Below are positions 8,874 through 17,646 of a DNA stretch of 64,000 nt, in pieces (within the stretch, counting starts at the first letter, position 1; each line of letters begins with the position of its first letter). Origin of the DNA: Sphingobacterium hotanense. GTDB taxonomy: Bacteria > Bacteroidota > Bacteroidia > Sphingobacteriales > Sphingobacteriaceae. The notes beneath the pieces were generated by a model. That model was not told the DNA's origin, did not search any database, and saw nothing but the letters and a program-made list of their open reading frames with translations. The DNA is taken from NCBI RefSeq assembly GCF_008274825.1, contig NZ_CP030848.1, forward strand, positions 2,294,001 through 2,358,000, written 5' to 3'. Position numbers and translations under genes: made by a program.

Positions 8874-9485
8874 ATGATCGTAAAAGACGCAGAATTTATT
8901 TGCAGCAATACGGAAATTGACAAGCTGCCTATTGCCAATCTACCTGAATATGCCTTTATAGGCCGCTCTAATGTGGGTAAGTCCTCGTTAATCAATGCGA
9001 TGACCGGTAGAAAGGGTTTGGCTAAGACTTCTCAAAAGCCTGGTAAAACACAACTAATCAACCATTTCCTGATTAACAAAACTTGGTATTTGGTGGATTT
9101 GCCTGGTTATGGATTCGCACAGACATCTAAGAAGAATAGAAGTACTTGGGAGAAATTTATTCGCGCCTACCTAATCAATCGCGTTAACCTGCAATGTGTA
9201 TTTGTGTTGATTGACAGCAGATTAGAGCCTCAGAAAATTGATTTGGATTTTGTTTGTTGGTTGGGCGAGCAGGGAATACCCTTTCAGATGATCTTTACCA
9301 AAGCGGACAAACAATCGGGCGTGAAGTCCGACCAGAATATTGCGAAGTTCCGCCGAGCGATGAAAAAATGGTTTGAGGAGCTACCCGTACATTTCCTAAC
9401 ATCGTCTGAAACGAAATTAGGCTGCGAACAAGTGTTAGAGAACATTGATGCTATTAACCAACAATTTGAGGCGCCGATCGAGTAA
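8874..9485 (+). CDS. engB: Ribosome biogenesis GTP-binding protein EngB (YihA/YsxC)
   Basis: EngB is a small essential GTPase that assists assembly of the 50S ribosomal subunit. The 203-residue protein has all G motifs: G1 GRSNVGKSS (30-38), G2 region with GKTQ, G3 DLPGYG, G4 TKAD and G5 SSET. Length is normal for the family. It starts the rightward housekeeping block and is 3 bp from the following prenyltransferase gene, so the two are probably cotranscribed. Confidence 0.96.
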   Translation: MIVKDAEFICSNTEIDKLPIANLPEYAFIGRSNVGKSSLINAMTGRKGLAKTSQKPGKTQLINHFLINKTWYLVDLPGYGFAQTSKKNRSTWEKFIRAYLINRVNLQCVFVLIDSRLEPQKIDLDFVCWLGEQGIPFQMIFTKADKQSGVKSDQNIAKFRRAMKKWFEELPVHFLTSSETKLGCEQVLENIDAINQQFEAPIE

Positions 9486-9488
9486 TCC

Positions 9489-10340
9489 ATGAAGAAGTAT
9501 ATGTCGTTGGTGCTATTTGCACACAGTATTTTCGCACTACCTTTCGCTATAATCGGATTTTTCTTGGCAATCAAAACAACAGGCTTCCAATTCGATTGGA
9601 AGTTATTTGTTTTAATGCTGGTCTGTATGGTCACTGCAAGAAATGCCGCAATGGCCTTTAATAGATACTTAGATCGTGATATCGACGCTTTAAATCCACG
9701 TACAGCTGTCCGTGACATTCCTGCGGGAAGAATATCGCCAAAGCAAGCATTGACTTTTACCATCATCAATTGTATTGTTTTTATGGTTGCCTGCTATTTT
9801 ATCAATGCTATGTGTTTGGTATTGGCGCCTGTGGCCTTGTTCGTCGTATTATTCTATTCATACATGAAGCGGATATCGCCATTATGCCACTTGGTATTAG
9901 GGCTGGGATTGGGTTTGGCACCTGTCGGAGCCTATTTAGCCGTGACCGGAGCGTTCAGTATTGTTCCCATCTTTTACGGTTTGGCTGTGTTGACTTGGGT
10001 CAGTGGCTTTGATATCATCTACGCGTTACAAGATGAAGAATTCGACCGCGCGAATGGACTGAATTCAATTCCCGCTAATTTTGGCGGTCCGAAAGCATTG
10101 CGTATTTCGGAAGTCCTACACGTTTTGTCTTTTATATTCGTTAGTCTGCCTGTATTCTTTATGCCTACAGGCTGGTTCTATTATATAGGATTACTTTTTT
10201 ATGGTAGTTTATTGATCTACCAACATCGAATTGTGAGCCCGACAGATTTAAGTAGGGTAGACCGTGCTTTTATGACCACTAATGGTATTGCCTCAGTGGT
10301 TTTTATGGTCTTTTACTTACTGGATATCGCCTTTATATAA
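9489..10340 (+). CDS. UbiA-family prenyltransferase, probably quinone biosynthesis
   Basis: UbiA enzymes are integral membrane proteins that attach a polyprenyl chain to an aromatic acceptor. The 283-residue protein has eight or nine hydrophobic segments. It has the two aspartate-rich motifs that bind Mg-diphosphate, NRYLDRDIDALNPRT (about 58-72) and YALQDEEFDRANGLNS (about 178-193). The second motif's FDRANGLNSIP and the length fit the 4-hydroxybenzoate/MqnP-type clade. In a menaquinone-using Bacteroidota the acceptor may belong to the futalosine pathway; that is inference. No other quinone gene is nearby. Confidence 0.85.
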   Translation: MKKYMSLVLFAHSIFALPFAIIGFFLAIKTTGFQFDWKLFVLMLVCMVTARNAAMAFNRYLDRDIDALNPRTAVRDIPAGRISPKQALTFTIINCIVFMVACYFINAMCLVLAPVALFVVLFYSYMKRISPLCHLVLGLGLGLAPVGAYLAVTGAFSIVPIFYGLAVLTWVSGFDIIYALQDEEFDRANGLNSIPANFGGPKALRISEVLHVLSFIFVSLPVFFMPTGWFYYIGLLFYGSLLIYQHRIVSPTDLSRVDRAFMTTNGIASVVFMVFYLLDIAFI

Positions 10341-10436
10341 GGCATGATATTGCTCACTTTTTAGGAAATGCACATAAAATTTAATTTGCATTCCATTTTG
10401 AAATCATTTTCTTTGCATGAAATCTATTAAAATTAA

Positions 10437-12824
10437 ATGGCGAAAAATCTATTGATAGTCGAGTCTCCGGCAAAAGCAAAAACAATTGAAGGGTATTTAG
10501 GGAAGGATTTTCTTGTGAAGTCCAGCTATGGTCATATCAGAGATCTGGTAAAGACTGATGATGCAATTGATACGGAAAACAACTTTAAGCAGAAGTACGA
10601 AGTACCTGCCGATAAGAAGGCGATTGTCAGTGAATTGAAAAAGTTAGCGAAATCTGCAGAGACAGTATGGTTAGCATCCGATGAGGACCGCGAGGGAGAG
10701 GCTATTTCATGGCACTTATACGAAACGTTAGGTCTTAAGGATGAGAATACGAAACGTATTGTTTTTCATGAGATTACAAAGCCTGCCATTTTAAAAGCGA
10801 TAGAGACGCCTAGAAAAATAGATTTCAACTTAGTAAATGCACAGCAAGCACGTCGTGTATTGGATAGATTAGTGGGTTTTGAGCTTTCACCGGTATTATG
10901 GAGAAAAGTGAAACCTTCCTTGTCAGCCGGTCGCGTTCAATCTGTTGCTGTTCGATTGATCGTTGAGCGCGAGCGCGAGATTAATAGATTTGAAGCAGAA
11001 GCATCTTATAAAGTAGTCGCGATTTTTAATACAGGGAAAGCCCGTGAGCAATTCAAAGCGGAATTACCACAGCGTTTCCAGACGTCTGCGGATGCAGAGA
11101 AGTTTTTAAAAGATTGCGTTGAAGCCAGTTTTACTGTTGGTAGTTTAGAGACGAAACCTTCGAAAAGAACTCCTGCAGCGCCTTTTACTACGTCTACCTT
11201 GCAACAGGAAGCGAGTAGAAAGCTTGGTTTTTCGGTGGCTCGCACCATGCAGGTCGCACAACGCCTTTACGAGGCTGGACGTATTACTTATATGCGTACG
11301 GACTCTGTTAATCTCTCTGATACGGCATTACAGGCCGCTAGAGCGGAGATTGTAAGTGCATATGGCGACCAATACCATAAACAAAGACAATACCGTACGA
11401 AGAGCGCGGGTGCTCAAGAGGCGCACGAGGCAATTCGTCCTACATATTTTAATGAACACTCGATTGACGGCGACAATTCTGAACGACGTCTTTATGAGTT
11501 GATCTGGAAAAGATCAATTGCTTCGCAAATGAGCGAAGCAGAATTTGAGAAGACAACAGCGAAGATCGATGTGTCTACTCGTAAAGAAGACTTCGTTGCC
11601 ACCGGAGAGGTATTGAAGTTTGATGGCTTTTTGAAAGTGTACATGGAATCGACCGACGACGATCAGGATGGATTGGATGATGGCGATTCTGAAAACAAAT
11701 TACTACCTCCATTGACAACTGGTCAGGACTTGCAATTGAAGAATATGCAAGCGACAGAGCGTTTTTCTCGTCCTTCTGCTCGCTTCACGGAGGCTTCTTT
11801 GGTGAAGAAACTGGAAGAACTTGGAATCGGACGTCCTTCTACCTACGCACCGACTATTTCGACTATACAGAATAGAGGATATGTCGTCAAAGAAGACCGT
11901 GATGGTAAGGAGCGTGTGTATGAAGTGATCAGTTTAGAGAACGGTCAAGTTTCTAGTACCAAGAAAACAGAAATTACAGGTGCTGAGCGCAGTAAATTAT
12001 TTCCAACTGATATCGGTGTGCTGGTAAATGATTTCTTAGTTCAACATTTTAATGATATTGTCGATTACAATTTCACTGCTACGGTAGAGAAAGAGTTTGA
12101 CGAAATTGCTCAAGGATATAAGGAATGGACAGATATGCTGTCAAATTTCTATGGTCCTTTCCATACCGAGGTTCAAGATACACTGGAAAATGCAGACAGA
12201 GCGACGCATGAACGTGAGCTTGGTGTCGATCCTGCTTCTGGTAAGCCTGTATCTGTACGTGTCGGCCGATTCGGTCCATTAGTGCAGATTGGTTCTGCCG
12301 ATGATGAAGAGAAGCCTCGCTTTGCTTCTTTGCGCAAAGGTCAGATGATCGAAACGATTACGTTCGAGGAAGCGATGGATTTATTCAATCTTCCTAAGAA
12401 GGTTGGAGAGTTCGAAGAGAAGGAAATGACGGTTGCAATCGGCCGTTTTGGACCTTATATTCGCCACAACAGTAGCTTCTATTCTTTACCTAAAGGCGTG
12501 GATCCGCTAGACGTTACGGAAGAGCAGGCTGTAGAGATTATTAAAGAGAAACGTCAGAAAGATAAAGATAAGATTATCAGAGTTTTCGACGAGAATCCTG
12601 AAGCAAAGATTGAGAACGGTAGATGGGGACCATTCGTGCGTTTTGGTAAGCAGAACTTAAAGATTCCGAAAGGAACGGAAGTAGAAAAGATTACTTACGA
12701 AGATGTGTTGAAGTGGGCTGAAGAAGATAGCAAAGGCGGGACTGCGAAGAAAACGACCCGAGCGACTAAAACCACTAAAACGGCGAAAGCTGCTAAGCCA
12801 GCAGCGAAAGCTAAAAAGAAGTAA
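10437..12824 (+). CDS. topA: DNA topoisomerase I
   Basis: Topoisomerase I (type IA) relaxes negatively supercoiled DNA by single-strand cleavage. The 795-residue protein begins with the TOPRIM domain (LLIVESPAKAKTIEGYLG; acidic triad in DEDREGEAISWHL). The catalytic tyrosine is Tyr285 in GRITYMRTDS. The C-terminus has three GR(F/W)GP-type repeats (VRVGRFGPLVQ, VAIGRFGPYIR, ENGRWGPFVRFG) instead of classic four-cysteine zinc fingers, then a Lys/Ala-rich tail that probably binds DNA nonspecifically. This zinc-free repeat tail is typical of Bacteroidota TopA. It is followed after 3 bp by a small gene and then cmk. Confidence 0.97.
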   Translation: MAKNLLIVESPAKAKTIEGYLGKDFLVKSSYGHIRDLVKTDDAIDTENNFKQKYEVPADKKAIVSELKKLAKSAETVWLASDEDREGEAISWHLYETLGLKDENTKRIVFHEITKPAILKAIETPRKIDFNLVNAQQARRVLDRLVGFELSPVLWRKVKPSLSAGRVQSVAVRLIVEREREINRFEAEASYKVVAIFNTGKAREQFKAELPQRFQTSADAEKFLKDCVEASFTVGSLETKPSKRTPAAPFTTSTLQQEASRKLGFSVARTMQVAQRLYEAGRITYMRTDSVNLSDTALQAARAEIVSAYGDQYHKQRQYRTKSAGAQEAHEAIRPTYFNEHSIDGDNSERRLYELIWKRSIASQMSEAEFEKTTAKIDVSTRKEDFVATGEVLKFDGFLKVYMESTDDDQDGLDDGDSENKLLPPLTTGQDLQLKNMQATERFSRPSARFTEASLVKKLEELGIGRPSTYAPTISTIQNRGYVVKEDRDGKERVYEVISLENGQVSSTKKTEITGAERSKLFPTDIGVLVNDFLVQHFNDIVDYNFTATVEKEFDEIAQGYKEWTDMLSNFYGPFHTEVQDTLENADRATHERELGVDPASGKPVSVRVGRFGPLVQIGSADDEEKPRFASLRKGQMIETITFEEAMDLFNLPKKVGEFEEKEMTVAIGRFGPYIRHNSSFYSLPKGVDPLDVTEEQAVEIIKEKRQKDKDKIIRVFDENPEAKIENGRWGPFVRFGKQNLKIPKGTEVEKITYEDVLKWAEEDSKGGTAKKTTRATKTTKTAKAAKPAAKAKKK

Positions 12825-12827
12825 GCC

Positions 12828-13241
12828 ATGAAAAAAGACTTACCTTTAAACATCGTTGAAGATATCTCGATTGCTGTGGTATTAGAGTCTGAAGCACCTG
12901 GATCTAAGGTTTGGAATGTGTATCTGATCAACGAGAAGGATAAAGCCATTCAAAACGTATTGGTATCTTCCAAAGGCTATGGTGAAAAGGATGGCCGTAA
13001 GGTGATTACTACAACATTGCGTCACTTTATCGGAGATATGGATGCTCACTCATCGCAAAAGATTGAAGCTATTGATATACAGGTTTTTGGTTTAACCAAT
13101 GAGTATTGGCTGAGCTATTATATCGATGGTGTTATCTATGATAAAAAATATATTTTCCTGCCGGACAGTATTGTTGATGAGAATCTGATAAAGATTCCAT
13201 TGGTTAATAAGCCTGGCGTAATGATCGGAGGAACAAACTAA
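12828..13241 (+). CDS. Conserved hypothetical protein between topA and cmk
   Basis: I do not recognise a characterised family. The 137-residue protein has no signal peptide or membrane segment and looks like a mixed beta-rich cytoplasmic protein (IAVVLESEAPGSKVWNVYLINEKDKAIQNVLV, KYIFLPDSI near the end). The gene is 3 bp after topA, and its stop overlaps the cmk start by one base (TAATG), so the three are almost certainly translated from one message. Similar small proteins are, from memory, common at this position in Sphingobacteriales. Function unknown. Confidence 0.8.
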   Translation: MKKDLPLNIVEDISIAVVLESEAPGSKVWNVYLINEKDKAIQNVLVSSKGYGEKDGRKVITTTLRHFIGDMDAHSSQKIEAIDIQVFGLTNEYWLSYYIDGVIYDKKYIFLPDSIVDENLIKIPLVNKPGVMIGGTN

Positions 13242-13924
13242 TGAAAAATGGCAACTTCGTGATTGCAATTGATGGATTCTCATCATGTGGTAAAAGTACC
13301 GTTGCAAAAGCTTTAGCGAAGAAATTGAACTTTGTGTTTGTTGATAGTGGTGCAATGTACCGCGCCGTAACACTTTATTTCCAACGCAATAATGTCAGCC
13401 TTAGCGATGATATCGCTATCCAAACAGCGATAGAAAACATTCATATTGATTTAGTTCCTTTAGCTGATAAAACGCAAGTGCTTCTTAATGGTGAAGATGT
13501 ATCTGATGCCATTCGGACCATGGAGGTGTCAGAGTATGTAAGTGAGGTTAGCGCAATTAAAGCCGTTCGCCATGCGATGGTGAAGCAACAGCAAGCCTTA
13601 GGAGCAAAGCGCAATATTGTGATGGACGGTCGTGATATCGGAACCACCGTATTTCCTAATGCCGATTTGAAGGTCTTTATGACAGCGAGTCCTCAAGTTC
13701 GTGCTGAACGAAGATTTGCAGAATTGACAGCAAAGGGGGAGATCATCACCATGGAAGAAGTAAAAGAGAATTTATCCCATCGTGACCATATTGACAGCAC
13801 AAGAGAGGAAAGCCCACTAAGACAGGCGGAAGATGCTGTAGTATTAGACAACAGCGAGTTAAATCAGGAAGAACAATTGGCTTTCGTTGTTGACTTGGTC
13901 AACAAACGAATGCAAACAGCATAA
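13241..13924 (+). CDS. cmk: Cytidylate kinase
   Basis: Cmk phosphorylates CMP and dCMP with ATP. The 227-residue protein has the P-loop DGFSSCGKST (about 9-18), the conserved DSGAMYRAVT after it, DGRDIGTTVFP in the NMP-binding part and the LID-like RDHIDSTREESPL. Length is normal. The start codon overlaps the previous stop (TAATG), giving translational coupling. A strong terminator follows 3 bp after the stop. Confidence 0.96.
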   Translation: MKNGNFVIAIDGFSSCGKSTVAKALAKKLNFVFVDSGAMYRAVTLYFQRNNVSLSDDIAIQTAIENIHIDLVPLADKTQVLLNGEDVSDAIRTMEVSEYVSEVSAIKAVRHAMVKQQQALGAKRNIVMDGRDIGTTVFPNADLKVFMTASPQVRAERRFAELTAKGEIITMEEVKENLSHRDHIDSTREESPLRQAEDAVVLDNSELNQEEQLAFVVDLVNKRMQTA

Positions 13925-13958
13925 AAAAAGCTGGCTTATGATTAAGCCAGCTTTTTTT
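13923..13958. terminator. Bidirectional intrinsic terminator between cmk and the 97-residue gene
   Basis: AAAGCTGGCTTA and TAAGCCAGCTTT pair around TGAT, with A7 before and T7 after. It can therefore terminate the convergent transcripts on both strands. Confidence 0.92.
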
Positions 13959-14252
13959 CTATTTCATATTGTCAATTTCGTTTTGTTCACGAAGCTTGTC
14001 AATATTGTTTTTCTCACCAAAATCATCGGTTTTAGTTTGAAATGCTTCCAATATCTCTCGGATAGCCTCGGAGTTATCAGCAGTTCGCTGATAAATTTCA
14101 GGGATCTTCTTCTCAATAGTCTTATCGCCTAATTCAATATTGTCGATCTCTACTTTTGCAATCTTTTCCAAAACCGCTTGTTGACTATTTCTAATGTCCT
14201 CCAATTCCCTGGATATTTTCTCCATTAAGTCAAATTTCTTCAATTTATCCAT
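13959..14252 (-). CDS. Small coiled-coil protein, hypothetical
   Basis: The 97-residue protein is charged and heptad-like almost throughout (KISRELEDIRNSQQAVLEKIAKV, DNSEAIREILEAF, DKLREQNEIDN), suggesting a short coiled coil. There is no signal peptide, membrane segment or cysteine. The stop codon abuts the bidirectional terminator shared with cmk, which supports a real gene. I do not recognise a named family. Start ATG at 14252 gives MDKLKKFDLMEK. Confidence 0.65.
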   Translation of the reverse strand: MDKLKKFDLMEKISRELEDIRNSQQAVLEKIAKVEIDNIELGDKTIEKKIPEIYQRTADNSEAIREILEAFQTKTDDFGEKNNIDKLREQNEIDNMK

Positions 14253-14563
14253 AAATTCTACTTCATTAGTTTATATAATATAAACGTGCCTTAAGGGATT
14301 TTGTTTTAAGAACTTTCGTTTTAACGTTTTTTAAGAATTGAAAGTGACGGTATCGGATTGGTTATGTTTATGCTGTATGTATAATCAGAGCAAGATAAAG
14401 ATGGGTAAAGGAAAAGTTGTAATGCAGCTGAAAGGATTTCGCCTATGTGGATTATGCAAAAATCAGAAATTAAGTATTGGATCAAAAAGAGAATTCACTT
14501 TGCAGTTGCGAAAGATGTAAGACGTTAGTCGATTTGAGCCTTCTGTTTAAACAGGAAGGGAAG
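14253..14563. other. Spacer with no supported gene
   Basis: About 310 bp with no convincing coding frame. A 60-codon frame starting with TTG at 14338 has two Cys-x2-Cys-like pairs, but it lacks an ATG or ribosome site and is not supported. Nothing else is recognised. Confidence 0.5.
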
Positions 14564-14606
14564 ATGTTTGAACCAAGAAAGGAAGGATTATAAGATTAAC
14601 AGGATC
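14564..14606 (+). repeat. Single R1 copy
   Basis: GAACCAAGAAAGGAAGGAT followed by TATAAGATTAACAGGAT, a slightly diverged single copy of the R1 element. About 100 bp of unassigned AT-rich sequence separates it from the aminotransferase terminator. Confidence 0.8.
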
Positions 14607-14708
14607 TTTGCAAAGTCCATTACAATTCCTCGATCTGCTAGTCTGTTGTTATTTACTCCATCTCTTTACTAACTTGGAAAAACTAGAAACCATTATCTCA
14701 ATGTATAG

Positions 14709-14769
14709 CAAAAAAAAAAGACCCCTTTCAGGGTCTTAAATCTAATGTCTAATATCTTATATCTAATTC
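14709..14769 (-). terminator. Aminotransferase terminator with R3 spacer
   Basis: On the minus strand the stop codon is followed by an R3 spacer (TTAGATATAAGATATTAGAC, about 14738-14766). A hairpin then follows with arms AAGACCC and GGGTCTT around TGAAAGG, and a run of ten T (14710-14719). Confidence 0.9.
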
Positions 14770-15960
14770 TTATGCATTATATGCTTTCAAGCCTTCTTCC
14801 AGACAAACCAATGCTTTTTTTAGATCATCTTGGTTTAACACATAAGCAAGTCGAACTTCGTTCTGGCCGGCGCCCGGTGTAGAATAGAAACCGGTTGCCG
14901 GTGCCATCATAACAGTCTCATTGTTATAATCGAATTTCTCCAACATCCATTGACAGAACTTATCCGCGTTGTCGATTGGTAGCTTAGCAACAACGTAAAA
15001 AGCACCACCTGGATTAGGACAGAATACACCGTCAATATTGTTCAGTCCATTTACTAATACATCTCTTCTTGCTGTATATTCTTTTGATACCGCTTCGAAA
15101 TAGCTATCCGGAGTATCTACAGCAGCTTCGCCAGCAATTTGACCTTCTAAAGAAGGACTTAAGCGTGCCTGAGCAAACTTCAGACATGTTTGATACAACT
15201 CTTTGTGTTTAGTGATGATACATCCGATACGAGCACCGCATGCTGAATAACGTTTAGAAACGGTATCAAATACAACAACATTCTGTTCCACACCTTCCAA
15301 ATGCATTGGTGACAAGAACTCACGACCGTCATAACAGAATTCTCGATATGCCTCATCCGAGAATAGGTAAAGGTCATACTTCAAACATAACTCGCGTAAT
15401 GCTTCCAATTCATCACGTGAATAAAGGTATCCAGTTGGGTTATTTGGATTACAGATCGCAATAGCTTTCGTTTTCTCGGTAATTACTTTCTCAAATTCAG
15501 CGATGGACGGCAGTGCGAATCCATTGTCAATATAAGACATAATCGGCTTTACAATGATATCTGCAGAGCACGCAAAACCATTATAGTTTGCATAGAATGG
15601 TTCTGGGATGATTACCTCTTCACCAGGATTTAAGCAAGCTTGCATCGCAATTGTGATTGCTTCAGAACCACCGTTAGTAACCAAGATATCGCTAGGGGTG
15701 ATGTTATAATTAAGTTTGTTATAGTATTCAGCCAACTTCGTGCGATAGGATAAAGTCCCTTCAGAAGCAGTATACGCCCATACTTTGAAGTCAATGTTCT
15801 TCAAGGCGTTTAACATCACTTCAGGAGTTTCGATATCTGGCTGACCAATATTTAGATGATAGATCTTTTTTCCATCTCTTTTAGCCTGATCGGCAAATGG
15901 TGTAAGCTTTCTAATGGGTGATGCAGGCATTTGTATGCCCTTTTGAGAAATTGTTGGCAT
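14770..15960 (-). CDS. Pyridoxal phosphate aminotransferase, class I, aspartate aminotransferase-like
   Basis: The 396-residue protein is a fold-type I aminotransferase. Visible landmarks are LNIGQPDIETP near the N-terminus, the TNGGSEAI cofactor-phosphate region, CNPNNPTGYLYSRDEL, FSDEAYREF and the PLP-lysine motif DTVSKRYSACGARIG, and RLAYVLN with the carboxylate-binding Arg. This matches the subgroup annotated as aspartate aminotransferase in Bacteroidota; the exact amino acid pair is not decided by sequence. I used the ATG at 15960 (MPTISQKGIQMPASPIRKL) because the ten residues added by the upstream ATG at 15990 are unlike the family. Confidence 0.9.
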   Translation of the reverse strand: MPTISQKGIQMPASPIRKLTPFADQAKRDGKKIYHLNIGQPDIETPEVMLNALKNIDFKVWAYTASEGTLSYRTKLAEYYNKLNYNITPSDILVTNGGSEAITIAMQACLNPGEEVIIPEPFYANYNGFACSADIIVKPIMSYIDNGFALPSIAEFEKVITEKTKAIAICNPNNPTGYLYSRDELEALRELCLKYDLYLFSDEAYREFCYDGREFLSPMHLEGVEQNVVVFDTVSKRYSACGARIGCIITKHKELYQTCLKFAQARLSPSLEGQIAGEAAVDTPDSYFEAVSKEYTARRDVLVNGLNNIDGVFCPNPGGAFYVVAKLPIDNADKFCQWMLEKFDYNNETVMMAPATGFYSTPGAGQNEVRLAYVLNQDDLKKALVCLEEGLKAYNA

Positions 15961-16028
15961 TATAATTTGTTTTCGTTTTGACTGCGTCAAATTTACGAAT
16001 AATCTTCGAAGGAAAGGCTATAAATAAC

Positions 16029-16056
16029 AAAGCCATTCTGTTTAAAGAATGGCTTC
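16029..16056 (-). terminator. Terminator of the DUF1573 gene
   Basis: AAGCCATTCT and AGAATGGCTT pair around GTTTAA; on the minus strand the hairpin is followed by TTGTTATTT. Confidence 0.75.
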
Positions 16057-16081
16057 GCTAAATAATATTCTAGATATTGTT

Positions 16082-16456
16082 TTATTCTACTATACCTTTT
16101 ATCGTCAAAGTCTTAACGGGAGTCTTTGTATTTGATTTCACAATGAAAGACTTCGTAAATGGTCCCTTGGTTTCAGCATTGAACGTTACTTTAATTGTTC
16201 CTGCTTCACCTGGTTTCACCGGACTCTTTGTAAACTCTGCTACCGAACATCCACAAGTAGGTTGAACGTCAGCAATAATGATTGGCTCATCGCCAGCATT
16301 GTTGAACTTGTATTCGAAAGAAACTGGTTTGCCTGCTGGAATCTTTCCAAAGTCATGCGTTTCTTTTTCGAACTTAAATTCAGCTGTCAATAATGTCATT
16401 GCTGTTAAACTAATAAACGCAATTACCACCGCACATATACTTGTAATTTTTTTCAT
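16082..16456 (-). CDS. DUF1573 secreted or periplasmic protein
   Basis: The 124-residue protein has a signal peptide (MKKITSICAVVIAFISLTAMTLLTA) followed by one Ig-like DUF1573 domain. That domain has the typical ETHDFGKIPAGKPVSFEYKFNNAGDEPIIIADVQPTCGCSV and PVKPGEAGTIKVTFN segments. DUF1573 proteins are abundant in Bacteroidota, exported, and of unknown function; the CGC motif is conserved. It is monocistronic with its own terminator. Confidence 0.9.
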   Translation of the reverse strand: MKKITSICAVVIAFISLTAMTLLTAEFKFEKETHDFGKIPAGKPVSFEYKFNNAGDEPIIIADVQPTCGCSVAEFTKSPVKPGEAGTIKVTFNAETKGPFTKSFIVKSNTKTPVKTLTIKGIVE

Positions 16457-16576
16457 TGCTTCAATTTGTTTAGTTGTTTTTATTTACTTGTAATACTCAA
16501 ATCTAAGACCAATTTTATGAAAAACCAGTCTATAGCATGCTTATTTGCTTAAATCAACAATAATATTACAAAAAGT

Positions 16577-17542
16577 TTAAATAATTCCTTCCTTCAGAAT
16601 ATCCTGAATATGGATAATTCCAGCGTATTTTCCTTCGTTCGTCACGACCAATTGAGAGATGCTGAATTGTCGCATAGTATGTAATGCATTTACTGCCAGT
16701 TCATTTCTGTCGATAGTCTTGGGGTTTAAGCTCATGATATCCTTAGCCGTTAACTTTGAGATATCCTCATGCTTTTCAAGCATACGGCGAATATCACCAT
16801 CGGTGATAATTCCCAATATTTTATCATCATCCAACACAACCGTTGCGCCCAAACGAAACTTCGTGATAGATATAATGACGTTGCGGATGTCTTTCGTAGG
16901 CTCTACGATTGGCAGGCCATTATGATCGGATAAGTCGCCAACGCGTAAGTAAAGCTGCTTTCCTAAAGCACCGCCTGGATGGTATTTCGCGAAATCGCGA
17001 TCAGAGAATTGTCTTTCCGTTTGCAAAGCTACAGCGATTGCATCACCCATGGCAAGCTGAACCGTCGTACTTGTAGTAGGGGCTAGGTTATTCGGGCAAG
17101 CCTCACGCGTAATCGTTGTATCCAAGATAAAATCAGCTTGTTCGGCAAGGAAAGAGTTCCGATTTCCAACGATCGCGACAAGCTTATTATTTGTCTGTTT
17201 CAAGAATGGCACAAGCACTTTAATCTCTGGAGTATTACCACTTTTGGAGATCGCAATGATCAAATCCTCTTTTTGAATTATTCCTAAATCTCCATGTATG
17301 GCATCGGCAGCATGCATGAAAATAGACGGTGTTCCGGTGGAATTTAGTGTTGCGACAATCTTTTGTGCAATAATAGCGCTCTTACCAATTCCTGTAATGA
17401 TTACTCGGCCATTTAAACTAAGAATTGACTCAACAACCTTAACAAAATCATCATCAATTCTTTCTGATAATGCAAGGATATTTTTCGCCTCTAACTCAAA
17501 GGTGTTCACGGCAACCTTTTTGATATCTGTATTGTTTTTCAC
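16577..17542 (-). CDS. kdsD: Arabinose-5-phosphate isomerase, KpsF/GutQ family
   Basis: This enzyme converts ribulose 5-phosphate to arabinose 5-phosphate, the first dedicated step to Kdo of lipopolysaccharide. The 321-residue protein has an N-terminal SIS domain (VIITGIGKSAIIAQKIVATLNSTGTPS, AISKSGNTPEI, and ATTSTTVQLAMGDAIA) and two C-terminal CBS domains (about residues 200-320, with LGIITDGDIRRML and YAGIIHIQDILKEG). Length is normal. It is divergent from recQ, and kdsA, whose product uses the arabinose 5-phosphate made here, lies just beyond recQ, so the two Kdo genes flank recQ. Confidence 0.93.
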   Translation of the reverse strand: MKNNTDIKKVAVNTFELEAKNILALSERIDDDFVKVVESILSLNGRVIITGIGKSAIIAQKIVATLNSTGTPSIFMHAADAIHGDLGIIQKEDLIIAISKSGNTPEIKVLVPFLKQTNNKLVAIVGNRNSFLAEQADFILDTTITREACPNNLAPTTSTTVQLAMGDAIAVALQTERQFSDRDFAKYHPGGALGKQLYLRVGDLSDHNGLPIVEPTKDIRNVIISITKFRLGATVVLDDDKILGIITDGDIRRMLEKHEDISKLTAKDIMSLNPKTIDRNELAVNALHTMRQFSISQLVVTNEGKYAGIIHIQDILKEGII

Positions 17543-17646
17543 GTAAAATTTACTTATTTTTATTCTTCAATTTACATCACAAAAATACACTATTTAGGGC
17601 GTATTCCTAATGTTGTAAAGTCATCTAATTTAACATCGCTAGGTGA

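Noticed and set aside
14338..14520. 60-codon frame with two Cys-x2-Cys-like pairs
   Set aside because: It begins at TTG, has no ribosome site and no recognisable domain, and lies in a spacer with repeat sequence.
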